NCBI GenBank assembly: GCA_036939355.1 | Contig: JALLAP010000430.1 | Coordinates: 1 to 12,981, forward strand | Direction of reading: 5' to 3' | DNA length: 12,981 bases | Origin: Thalassiosira profunda | Lineage: Eukaryota; Bacillariophyta; Thalassiosirophyceae; Thalassiosirales; Thalassiosiraceae | Shown here: piece after piece, positions 1 to 7,224 of the stretch | Position numbering within the stretch: position 1 is the first letter of the stretch | Layout of the letters: the number at the start of each line of letters is the position of its first letter | The notes under the pieces: model-generated | Seen by the model: the letters and a program-made list of their open reading frames with translations, nothing else | Told to the model about the DNA's origin: nothing | The model's database searches: none | Made by a program: the position numbers and the translations under genes

Positions 1-491
1 CCATACTATCGCGCGGGGAGGTCCACAAGAAAGGCCTGTGGCACTGCTCCGTCCACATTTGGATCGTCGACGTCTCGTCTTCGTCGATCTTGTTGCAACA
101 GCGCTCAGCGAGCAAGGATACCTTCCCGGGAAGATGGGATATCAGCTCGGCCGGGCACGTCGAGGCCAGGAAGAGCTTGGAGGAGACGGCGCGGTGCGAG
201 TTGGCTGAGGAATTGGGGGTCGAGGTGGATGTAACCGAGCTGCAATTGGCGTTCGTCGTCCCGGCAGAACAGGCGCCGATGGGGGGATGCAATGCGTACG
301 AGCACGTGTACTTTCTCTCGAGGGACGCCAACGAGAAGTTTGCACTGGGGGCCGCGGAGGTGAGCGCGGTGGCGTGGCGACCGGTGGGGGAGGTTGTCGA
401 GGCGTTGCGCGCGGGGGATGACAGTTATGCGCCCAGGACGGCGGCGTACGTCGATGCCTTGGAAAAGGAGCTGGGGAAGCTTCTTGGGTAG
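1..491 (+). CDS. Nudix hydrolase (plant NUDT3 / isopentenyl-diphosphate-isomerase-like group), 3' part only
   Basis: The reading frame is open to the left window edge (first full codon at position 3) and ends with TAG at 489-491, so the start codon lies outside. A TTG at 90 is not the start: the homologous motif HKKGLWHCSVHIWI lies upstream of it in the same frame. Next come FPGRWDISSAGH and the Nudix box, of which ELAEELGV keeps the metal-binding glutamates. Two common box positions differ: lysine replaces the usual acidic residue at position 7, and cysteine replaces the arginine of REx2EE. A late AEVSAVAW segment followed by a GDDSYAPR motif resembles the C-terminal part of plant NUDT3-type Nudix domains. 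Nudix enzymes cleave nucleoside-diphosphate-linked substrates; the IPP isomerase branch uses the same fold. The substrate cannot be told from this fragment. The family is confident and the subgroup moderate. No second domain follows, unlike Arabidopsis NUDT3, which has a peptidase domain. Confidence 0.85.
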   Translation, partial: ILSRGEVHKKGLWHCSVHIWIVDVSSSSILLQQRSASKDTFPGRWDISSAGHVEARKSLEETARCELAEELGVEVDVTELQLAFVVPAEQAPMGGCNAYEHVYFLSRDANEKFALGAAEVSAVAWRPVGEVVEALRAGDDSYAPRTAAYVDALEKELGKLLG

Positions 492-671
492 CGCAGATAG
501 CCAATGCGAGTGAAGAAGCTGGGATCGGGCTCCAGGGGCACCCACGGAAGAGCGAGCGTTAACCGAGCACCCGAGGTCAAATCGTCTGTTGGGCGCTCGA
601 TTATATTATTATGGTACCTTATGTGATTTTCAAGGTAAGAAGACACAAAAAAACGAATCGGCGCTTAGACC

Positions 672-1565
672 ATGATCCCTGCGAGGGAGGACCCTGCGAG
701 GGAGGCTAGTTTGCGTTGGCTGAAGGCGAGGGCAAGGAGGAGGAAAACGGCAGCGATCACGATCCAGTGTGCTTGGCGAGTGCACGAAGCATGCGTTGAT
801 TTGCAGTTGTTCCGGATGGCTAGCGAGGCAACCGCGAAGATGAAGGCCCTGGTGGTCCTTCAGTCCGCCGCCCGCGGATTTCTTGCGAGGCGTCAGCGGA
901 GGAAGGAGGGCGTGGGGTTTCCTCTTGTCAATCTTCCCGACGGCATAATCGGCGATGTTGCATCTTATTTACCGAAACCATCGTGTGCCCTGCTCGCGGC
1001 GGCGGCGACGGCTCCGTCGTCGTCTTGGCGGGCAAGATTTTCTCCGCGGTCTGGGCAGCTGCCGCTCTCGGCGTTGAGCAAGATCATTCTCTCTTCGCAC
1101 CCCACGGGATGGGAGGAGATGGATTTTGGTGACCTCGAGGAGAACCTCGCGAGGAGGCTGAGCGATGACGACTTGCTCGCCGCTCTCGCTTGCATCGATG
1201 CAGCGAGCACGGTCGAGATAATGAAGCTGACAAATCTAACAGGAATCAACGGGCAGGGGTTGGAACTACTGCGTAGCTCGACTGTGTTGAAGCAGATTGA
1301 TTTGAGCCTCGGGGAGGGATGGGATGTGATAGTTTCTACACGCCATTTCGAGCTTTCCGAAGAAATTGTACTGCCGATCCTTGATAGCATTCTCGGTGCA
1401 CAGGGCAACTCTTTCCGTCGCGCTCAGTTTCCTGTAGCATGGGCGGGCAAACACGGGTGTAATGTGTACGGATTCCTATACAATGAAGCGACGAGGAAGG
1501 AGGACGAGGCCGCCGACCGCTTGGACTTTGGTTCCTTTACTAGCCGAAGACTCCGCAATCGATAG
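672..1565 (+). CDS. IQ-motif and F-box-like protein with a leucine-rich segment
   Basis: A single-exon frame of 297 residues begins at an ATG with A at -3. Residues 28-47 form a degenerate IQ motif (IQ followed by R36, without the second basic residue). Residues 60-76 form a complete one (LQSAARGFLARR), so calmodulin or a calmodulin-like light chain is the likely partner. Residues 84-122 (VNLPDGIIGDVASYLP, then a SSSWRARF segment) resemble an F-box-like region. Residues 160-245 contain SDDDLLAAL, LTNLTGINGQGLELL, STVLKQIDLSL and LPILDSIL. From memory these blocks belong to a large family of Thalassiosira proteins with no assigned function. The family's C-terminal part appears shortened here, ending soon after a QFPVAW block. 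A role as a Ca2+-responsive F-box adaptor is inference only. The gene converges on the aminotransferase, with 122 nt between the stop codons. Confidence 0.72.
   Translation: MIPAREDPAREASLRWLKARARRRKTAAITIQCAWRVHEACVDLQLFRMASEATAKMKALVVLQSAARGFLARRQRRKEGVGFPLVNLPDGIIGDVASYLPKPSCALLAAAATAPSSSWRARFSPRSGQLPLSALSKIILSSHPTGWEEMDFGDLEENLARRLSDDDLLAALACIDAASTVEIMKLTNLTGINGQGLELLRSSTVLKQIDLSLGEGWDVIVSTRHFELSEEIVLPILDSILGAQGNSFRRAQFPVAWAGKHGCNVYGFLYNEATRKEDEAADRLDFGSFTSRRLRNR
677..706 (+). repeat. 15-bp tandem duplication at the start of the IQ-protein gene
   Basis: Two adjacent 15-bp units (677-691 and 692-706) differ only in the last base. They encode PARED followed by PAREA, immediately after the first two codons. 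The length is a multiple of three, so the frame is kept. This looks like a recent slippage duplication. Confidence 0.85.
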
Positions 1566-1687
1566 ACGCATTTTTCGTCGAGTTGCAAGCGGCCTGCGCC
1601 TCTCGCGGCCTTGCAGCCCCTTGATCTATCAGGCATTATCTAAACAGTCTATTCTATCAAACACAGTTCAAGCCCATTGGCACTTCT
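1566..1687. other. Convergent 3' intergenic spacer
   Basis: This is 122 nt between two stop codons on opposite strands. It must hold both 3' UTRs or overlapping ones. An AT-richer stretch around 1625-1675 is the only notable feature. I see no canonical AATAAA on either strand. Confidence 0.6.
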
Positions 1688-3559
1688 CTACTTCCTGTGG
1701 CGGACACAAAACGAGCCAATCCTCTCCGCCGCAGTCCTAAGCACCTCTTCTGGAGCGCAGAACACGACCCGGAAGACGTGGGTTCCCTCGTCGGCGAGCC
1801 CAAATGCCTGCCCAGGAAGCACCACAATGTTCTCCTCCTCCAGCAAGAGCCTCATGAACGATACGTCGTCATAAATATCGTCAAACTGCTGCAAATCGAT
1901 TTTGACCATCGCATACATTGCTCCCTCTGGGAAGATTACGCTGAGGCCGTGACACTCGTCCAGCAGCCCGCACAGCAACGTGGCCTGCTTCTCTATTGTT
2001 GCGTACAACTCGTTCTTCCACGCTGCAATCAATGCCATGTCTGCCTCGTCCGATGGGTTCAGAACGGCCGGAATGGCCCGTTGAGCGAGGTGGCTCGCAC
2101 CGAGGACAACCTGGGCCAGACGCTGAGCTCCTTTTTTGACCTCGTCGATGGCGCCGTGGCGGCTATCCTGGAAGACGATCCAGCCCAGCCTCCATCCCGG
2201 CACCAAATCTTTGTATCAGTCAAGAGAGTTGCGTTTGAGTGCAGAGGCAAGTAGAGCAGACGTGTGTACAATACGAACTCACACTGCTTCCCGAGCCCGC
2301 TCGCCGTGATGATCGGCACGCCGTAGCCCATGCGAGCGGCCACGTTCGCCATCGGATGAAAGACGGCGCCTCCGAACGTCATGTCCCCGTAGATCTCGTC
2401 GGCAACGATCGGCACCCGGTACCTCTCCGCCAGCGCGACGATCTTCGCCAAGTGCTCATCGCCGTAGACGGCGCCGGTGGGATTGGACGGGTTGTTTACG
2501 AGGATGCCCCGGACGACCTTGCCGCCGACGGGCGCCGTCCGCTGCTCCTCGCCCCGGAGGATGCTTTCGATGTGGTCCAGATCGCATTGCCAGCCCTGAT
2601 CGGGCAGCAGGTCGTAGTGCACCACGGTCGCGCCGTGGCTCTGGGCGATGACCTCGTAGAGGGGAAACCCCGGACGAGGCACTGCAGTAGAAGGTGCAGA
2701 GTATAAGTATGAAATAGAAGCACAGTGCAAAGATTTGACGTAGCAACACGCACCCAACAGCAACGAGTCTTCGTCCAACAAAGCCGTCAGGGCCAGCTCC
2801 AGCGCCCCGCTCGCTCCGTTGGCGACAATGACATCGTCGGCAGTGATCTGAACTGCGTTCTCTCCCACGGCCTCGCCCTTCCCCAGATTAGAATGGTGCC
2901 TGGCTATCGCCGCCCTCGCCTCGGGGGTGCCGCAGGCGTTGACGTACCCGGCCGCCATGCCGGGCGAACGCAGGGCGTCGGTGATGGCGGAGACAATGGC
3001 GGGGCAGGGCGGCAGGTTGCCGTAGGCCGTGGGGTCGCCGAGCTGCCGGAGCAATGACGAAGTTTGGGAAAATGTGCACATCATGTGAGCATTCTTGCAG
3101 CGTACGGCACATCATCGAATGATACATTGAACAGGTTTGATGTATGATCACTCTCACCGCCAGCGAGATCTGGTCCTTCCCATCGCCCCGCTCCTTCCCG
3201 CTCTCGATCGAACTCGCCATGATGGGATCGACCAGCGCCCGAATGGGGTTGTGCGTCCGCAGGCTCTTGCGTGACGCGGGCGCCGTCCACGCCTTCTCCT
3301 CCTTAACACCTTTGCAGCCTGACGCGTCGTCCGGCGCCGAGGAGACGGACGAGGCAGCAGTCCCGTGGAGCTGCGCGAAGCACGGCGGAAGGTCGACGGC
3401 GGGCGGGGAGGCGGGCGGGAGCGACGGCGAGGACGACGCCGAGGTGGTGGGGGTGGGGTTGGCGTCGTCCCGCTTCCGCAGTTCGTCGAGGCCGTCAAGG
3501 CCGTCGACCACGTTGGATCCCAGGAGGCTCATCCCGACGGATGCGCCGGCGCTGTTCAT
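1688..3559 (-). CDS. Class I/II PLP-dependent aminotransferase, tyrosine aminotransferase-like
   Basis: Spliced model on the minus strand: exons 3559-3158, 3042-2754, 2681-2283 and 2208-1688, giving 536 residues. Introns are 3157-3043 (GTGAGA/CAG, phase 0), 2753-2682 (GTGCGT/CAG, phase 1) and 2282-2209 (GTGAGT/AAG, phase 1). Each joins conserved blocks: ISLA|LGDPTAYGNLP, LLV|PRPGFPLYEV and GLGKQY|LVPGWRLGW. Other landmarks are NPIRALVDP (residues 104-111), NNPSNPTG (292-299), the pyridine-ring aspartate and tyrosine in ADEIYGD (D324, Y327), the Schiff-base lysine K361 and a late FRVVF arginine. Family members transfer the amino group of tyrosine or related amino acids to 2-oxoglutarate. Plant relatives act in tocopherol precursor synthesis or as nicotianamine aminotransferases, so the exact substrate is open. 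The first ~85 residues are a Ser/Pro/Ala-rich extension with no clear targeting signal. The start at 3559 is the first ATG of the exon. Confidence 0.88.
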
Positions 3560-3691
3560 GCTGCAGTTCGTTCGCGAGTGGGATCGGGGCGCCGGGAGGG
3601 GCGAATTGCAAACCGCGCCGAACTTTGCAAGTAGTGTTCGGTCCCTACTACCACCGCTATCTATCCTGCCACTCCGCCAAATAATGAGGCC

Positions 3692-3706
3692 GAATGGCGG
3701 CCATTC
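3692..3706. repeat. Interrupted palindrome, 7-bp arms around one base
   Basis: The sequence is GAATGGC-G-GCCATTC, a perfect inverted repeat with a one-base centre. A further CCATTCG at 3707-3713 could pair with CGAATGG at 3691-3697 as an alternative arm. It lies about 135 nt upstream of the aminotransferase ATG, a position suited to a dimeric transcription factor site. Confidence 0.75.
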
Positions 3707-3845
3707 CCATTCGCCCCACCCGCCATGAGGTGTGATGGGCGGGGCTTCACTCCTCTCGCTCGAGAATTTCCATCAGTTCTGCAGGGCGGAGAGGCGTCGT
3801 CGGTCGGCTCGTCGTTCCTGACAACACAATTCTGCTGCGCGACTG

Positions 3846-3860
3846 CCCCGGGTCCCGGGG
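3846..3860. repeat. Interrupted palindrome, GC-only 7-bp arms around one base
   Basis: The sequence is CCCCGGG-T-CCCGGGG, a perfect inverted repeat with a single central T. It has the same arm length and spacing as the palindrome at 3692-3706 but an unrelated sequence. It lies about 290 nt upstream of the aminotransferase start. Confidence 0.75.
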
Positions 3861-4000
3861 GTAGACTCATATCGCTAATCTTCTCCAAATTGCGGTCGTC
3901 GAGCTCGATTACCCTCTTGCACGCTCGAGATCAATTGTGAAAGAAGAGTGGGGTATCATGACAAAGCTTTACTACTTCTTGTGCCATACGATGATTTTGA

Positions 4001-5146
4001 TCAGATAAAAAATGTCGGTTCCAGCTGTTGGAGAAGGTCGACCTTCTCCCGCGGCAATCTCCCCGCCTTCTGTTGCACCCGTTGTTTAGACACCCATTTC
4101 CCAAGCCGAACTCCATCAACGTCATAGCTCTGCGGGACGTCGCAGTGGCCATGTTGCTCCCGATATTCCTTCAGCTCTTCCAGGTGAAAGTCCCACCGGT
4201 CTGTCTTCTTCGCTCCATAATCAAATCCAACCTCTTCCAGGGCATGTTTGCGCTCCTCGGTCAGTCGCCCCTTGTGAAAAAGCATGCGCTGATTCTCCAC
4301 CCATTTAGCAAGGGATTGATCTTCTTTGTACGTAGACGGCACGTGGCAGTGGCCGTGCACGGCACCGAACGCCACGAGCTTCGCCCGCTGCGATTCCCAC
4401 TGGTTCTCCACCTTTGGCGACAGCGATTTGGCCCGGGGGCTCCTAGCAGCCTTGATCGGGGAGCCGTCCTCGGCCACCTTCGTCTCCCCCAGCTCCACGC
4501 CCACGCTCCGCAGCTGCTCCAGACGATCGGGCTTCAGCTTTCCCCGCCGAAAGGCCCCCTTTTGATTCTCCAACCATTTCCCCAAGCGCACCCCGTCAAT
4601 ATTGTATGTTGCGGGGACCCGCACGTCACCGTTCTCTTGCTTGTATTCAACGAGCAGCTGCAGCCGTTCTTCCCAGTTGGTCAGGTCGGTTGGCGTCTTG
4701 GGCGACACGGACTTGGGAGTCGTCCTCTTGGGCGGAGTATTTCTCTTGGCCGGAGTCTGCTCCTCCAACGCCAGGTCGGCGTCCTCCGTCTTCTTTCCGA
4801 ACCGCACGCCCACGCTCCGCAGCTTCTCGTACCGGTGAAGCGGGAGCCGGTTCTTGCGGAAGGCATGCTTCTGGTTCTCCAGCCATTTGCCGAGCCGAAT
4901 CTCGCCGTGCGGGTGCACCTTCACCTTGTACGACGGGTTAACGCGCACGTGGCCGCGCCTCTGCTTGTATTTCACTAGCTGGTCGAAGCGGACGTCCCAG
5001 TTGCGCTCCAGCACCCGCTGCTGCTTGGTGGGAGAGCCGGGTGTCGTCTCGGTCTCGACCGGATCGCCGCCGGACCCCGAGAAGTCGACGTCCTCCTCTG
5101 CGCCGACAGGCGCAGGGGCGCTGTACGAGGAGAATATCAACCCCAT
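4001..5146 (-). CDS. Protein with four helicase-associated (HA) domain repeats, no helicase core
   Basis: The protein has 381 residues from the ATG at 5146. An in-frame ATG at 5158 would add four residues, but it has T at -3 and A at +4 and directly follows a TGA. The chosen ATG has A at -3 and G at +4. Four HA repeats (Pfam PF03457 type) lie at about 48-117, 157-220, 249-311 and 316-377, each with the pattern W...L..Y....G...VP..Y....LgKW...Q......L. Linkers are rich in proline-directed motifs (TPAK, TPPK, SPIK; SPTK before repeat 1). HA repeats are thought to bind nucleic acid and are greatly expanded in diatoms, mostly without a known role. The chosen start gives MGLIFSS, a match to the N-myristoylation pattern MGxxxS. 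Repeat 1 carries a short insertion (KVHPHGE). The last repeat ends almost at the stop codon. Domain calls are confident; the role is unknown. Confidence 0.88.
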   Translation of the reverse strand: MGLIFSSYSAPAPVGAEEDVDFSGSGGDPVETETTPGSPTKQQRVLERNWDVRFDQLVKYKQRRGHVRVNPSYKVKVHPHGEIRLGKWLENQKHAFRKNRLPLHRYEKLRSVGVRFGKKTEDADLALEEQTPAKRNTPPKRTTPKSVSPKTPTDLTNWEERLQLLVEYKQENGDVRVPATYNIDGVRLGKWLENQKGAFRRGKLKPDRLEQLRSVGVELGETKVAEDGSPIKAARSPRAKSLSPKVENQWESQRAKLVAFGAVHGHCHVPSTYKEDQSLAKWVENQRMLFHKGRLTEERKHALEEVGFDYGAKKTDRWDFHLEELKEYREQHGHCDVPQSYDVDGVRLGKWVSKQRVQQKAGRLPREKVDLLQQLEPTFFI

Positions 5147-5447
5147 GGTTGATCTCATTCATTCAGTCAAACCGGATCCCTTCGCCGCCCGGGGGTTATC
5201 GTTAGAGCCTGTCGAACTTTTTGCAACTCGAACTCGGGCGGGAGATCTGACACGGGAATTTGTTTATGGGGTAACAAAATTGGCCTCACTTTTTGTCTTA
5301 AATAGTTAGACACGTGTGTGTCCAAGCTTGTCCAAGTTACCAATTCCATTACCTCATTGTTAAACCCAGTCGGCAAATCAGAGGCGGGCGGGCGGTGGAG
5401 TTCGCCCAGCCCAACCTCCCTTGGCAAAGAGCAAAGGCAAACACAGC
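5147..5447. promoter_or_regulatory. Divergent promoter between the HA-repeat and coiled-coil genes
   Basis: About 300 nt separate the two start codons, so the two genes probably share or abut promoters. The sequence is more AT-rich than the flanking genes between 5255 and 5365. A palindromic CACGTG (G-box/E-box) lies at 5311-5316, inside a short GT-alternating run. A CCAAT pentamer lies at 5340-5344 on the plus strand. Both are common binding sites of bZIP/bHLH and NF-Y factors; their use here is unproven. Confidence 0.5.
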
Positions 5448-6068
5448 ATGAGGAGGACCGCGATCATCGTCGCCTCGGCGTGCGCGTGCCAGCTTGCCGT
5501 CGGCGCCGACGCCGCTGCGACAGCGGCCACTCTTCAAGAGACACATCTTGTGGACATCGACTACGCCGAGGCGCTGAACGATCTCGAGCGGGAGATAGGA
5601 AGCGGCCCCGCCACCGACCACGAACACCACCAGCCACACCACCACGACGAACTGTTGCAAAAGAAACGGGGCTCCGGACCGCGGCGGGAGCGAAAGGCCC
5701 TCGACGACATTGCCCAATTGGACGAGCGGCTCCGCAATTTCGAGGGGAAGGTATCCCACGACGATTTGCGGTTGCACTTTCACCAGCGGCAGAAGGACAA
5801 GAGGGTGCAGTTGGACCAGAAGCACCGGGAGGTGTCGGAGCGATTGCAGGACCACCACGAGGGGAGAAAGTTGCTGAGCGACGAGGAGCTCGAGCTGCAC
5901 GAGAAGAGGAAGGGCGCGCTGGAGCGGAAGCGGCGGTCTTTGGAGGAGGAGACGCCGGAAAGGTACTTGGAGAGGATGGAGCGGCACGAGGAGAAGCTGC
6001 GGGAGAAGTTTGCGAGGAAACAAAAGCGGCACGACGAGAGGTTCGGCAAGTTGAAAGAAGAGCTATGA
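5448..6068 (+). CDS. Predicted ER-lumenal coiled-coil protein with signal peptide and C-terminal KEEL
   Basis: The ATG at 5448 gives 206 residues. An upstream in-frame TTG at 5421 is rejected because it would place charged residues before the signal peptide. Residues 1 to about 22 (MRRTAIIVASACACQLAVGA) form a typical signal peptide: basic start, hydrophobic core, small residues at the cleavage site. Residues 57-68 are a histidine/acidic cluster. From about residue 75 to the end the chain is almost entirely Glu, Lys, Arg, His, Asp and Leu in a pattern expected of a long charged helix or coiled coil. There is no transmembrane segment. The last four residues, KEEL, fit PROSITE's ER-retention pattern [KRHQSA][DENQ]EL, so residence in the ER lumen is likely. 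I do not recognise a named family. A cell-wall or silica-associated secreted protein is the alternative if the tetrapeptide does not act. Confidence 0.75.
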   Translation: MRRTAIIVASACACQLAVGADAAATAATLQETHLVDIDYAEALNDLEREIGSGPATDHEHHQPHHHDELLQKKRGSGPRRERKALDDIAQLDERLRNFEGKVSHDDLRLHFHQRQKDKRVQLDQKHREVSERLQDHHEGRKLLSDEELELHEKRKGALERKRRSLEEETPERYLERMERHEEKLREKFARKQKRHDERFGKLKEEL

Positions 6069-6205
6069 CCACAGAGTGCAAGGGAACTGATGTGCAATTT
6101 GCGGGCAGGGAATGCTGGACTATCGTATAATGTATAATGGCTGATGTATGCTGAGCGTTGTGGTATCAATTTGCAAACAGTATTATGTAGGTAATAATTG
6201 CATCG
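6069..6205. other. Convergent 3' intergenic spacer
   Basis: This is 137 nt between the stop codons of the coiled-coil gene and the RRxS-repeat gene. It is clearly AT-rich (notably 6120-6200, with several TATAAT/TGTATAAT-like words), as expected for polyadenylation regions of both genes. Confidence 0.6.
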
Positions 6206-7224
6206 CTACTGCCCCGAGTACAGAATCGAAGCGATCTTCTCGTCGTATCCCTCCTCGCCACCCATCTTGATGCGCACTTGGTGGCGTCCGCTCCCGTTGC
6301 TTCCGCCCCGGGCACGCGCCATCGACGGATCGCTGCGGTGGCGACGGTCCGCCTTCGCGGCAAGCAAGCTCCCGCGCTTGCTGTACTTCTCGGAGGCCAC
6401 CCTGTCGAAGACGACGAGGCTGCTACTTAGATCGTTTTCCTTCGATTGACGACTCCGGTTGGGCTTTCGACGATCGGTCGCCTCGTTGTCGGCAATGGCC
6501 ACGGGCGCCGCGCGCCCCACGTACTTGAGAGAGGTGGCGACGAAGCGCAGCGATCCCCTCCGCTGTTTGGTGGAAGACTTGCAATCGGAATCTCCATGCT
6601 TCGGTGCTTCGTTTCCGGACTTGGTATTTTGGGAGAGGACGCGGCCCACGAACGATCCTCGCTTTGGGGCGCGTTCCGCCCGCTTGGCGCCTTTGCGCCG
6701 ATCGAAGGCGGCAATGTCCTCGCGGCCTCCTCTGCGGCGACCATCGCCGGGCTCCTTCCTCGCCTTGGACTTGGACGCGGCGGCGGCGATGGCCCGGTCG
6801 AGGAGGGAGCGCCGCCTCCTTGCGTGGCGGGGGCGATCGACGTCCGCGTCGGCGCCGAAGCTGCCGAACACTTCGCGGGTGCTGCCGAGGGAACTACTTG
6901 CTTCGTTCGACGCGGGATCTGCGTCGGTCGCGGTGCTCTCGTCGAAGCGCTCTCGCCGCCCCGAGTCGTCGAGCGGGCGGTCGCCGTCGATTTCTGCGGC
7001 GAAGGAGACGCCCCGGCCGCCGCCGGATCTGGGACGGTATCCTTGGAACGCGCGTGGCGACGGTGCCATTCTCGGGATGGGCGTGGGACGGCGGCCGGCG
7101 GCGAAGCTGCGGGCGCCGCGGGCGTCGGAGCGGGTCGTTCTGGGAGGGCTTCAAGATAAGCTGTCGTCAGATCTCGGCCGCTCCGTTCGAGCAGCATAGA
7201 TGCAACATCCTCGGCTTACCTCAT
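6206..7224 (-). CDS. Basic, probably disordered protein with four RRxS-type phosphorylation motifs
   Basis: Preferred model: exon 1 is 7224-7220 (ATGAG) and exon 2 is 7139-6206, giving 312 residues. Without splicing the protein starts at the ATG at 7069 (287 residues, good Kozak context). Numbering below uses the 287-residue form. Four motifs of the form [KR]R-x-S-[LF] occur at S88 (RRRSLL), S139 (KRGSFV), S173 (RRGSLR) and S234 (KRGSLL), each matching the consensus for basophilic kinases such as PKA. Residues 19-23 (RGVSF) match the RVxF docking motif of protein phosphatase 1. The rest is low-complexity, Arg/Lys/Ser/Asp-rich, with no signal peptide or membrane segment. I do not recognise the family. 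The antisense frames here are also long, but they read as arginine-rich shadow and lack a motif pattern. Confidence is high for strand, moderate for the start. Confidence 0.66.
7140..7219 (-). other. Candidate intron after a 5-nt coding exon
   Basis: On the minus strand, ATGAG (7224-7220, preceded by ACCGCC, a good Kozak context) is followed by the strong donor GTAAGC. The acceptor, CCCTCCCAG, ends at 7140. The 80-nt intron removes an in-frame TGA. It joins AG to A to make an AGA codon in exactly the frame of the downstream gene, which is then open from 7139 to its stop. The size fits the other introns of the window. Confidence 0.5.

Larger units (their letters stand above)
3560..4000. promoter_or_regulatory. 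Upstream region of the aminotransferase gene and 3' flank of the HA-repeat gene
   Basis: These 441 nt contain no convincing coding sequence. The short open frames lack family motifs and biased composition. The region must hold the promoter of the minus-strand aminotransferase and the 3' UTR of the HA-repeat gene, which lies upstream on the same strand. Visible elements are two 15-bp interrupted palindromes (3692-3706, 3846-3860) and a GC box, GGGCGGGG, at 3737-3744. I see no clear TATA box. Confidence 0.55.

Noticed and set aside
90..92. TTG as the start of the Nudix gene
   Set aside because: Conserved family sequence continues upstream in the same frame to the window edge.
2213..2282. Continuation of the aminotransferase reading frame past GLGKQC
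   Set aside because: The conserved LVPGWRLGW that must follow the catalytic lysine lies in another frame, and GTGAGT/AAG borders restore it.
3725..3940. 71-residue plus-strand open frame in the aminotransferase upstream region
   Set aside because: It is short, has no motif or compositional bias, and overlaps a palindrome. I see no support for a gene.
4028..4978. 316-residue open frame on the plus strand
   Set aside because: It is exactly antisense to the HA-repeat gene. The minus frame carries four clear domain repeats; this one shows no family motif and follows from GC-rich codon use.
4400..5050. Helicase gene fragment
   Set aside because: HA repeats often follow bacterial-type helicases, but no DEAD-box, Walker A or helicase C motif is present, and the gene is complete with its own start.
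5318..6130. 270-residue plus-strand frame over the coiled-coil gene
   Set aside because: It is arginine/alanine/glycine-rich in a shifted frame. The frame starting at 5448 has a signal peptide, coherent coiled coil and a retention tail.
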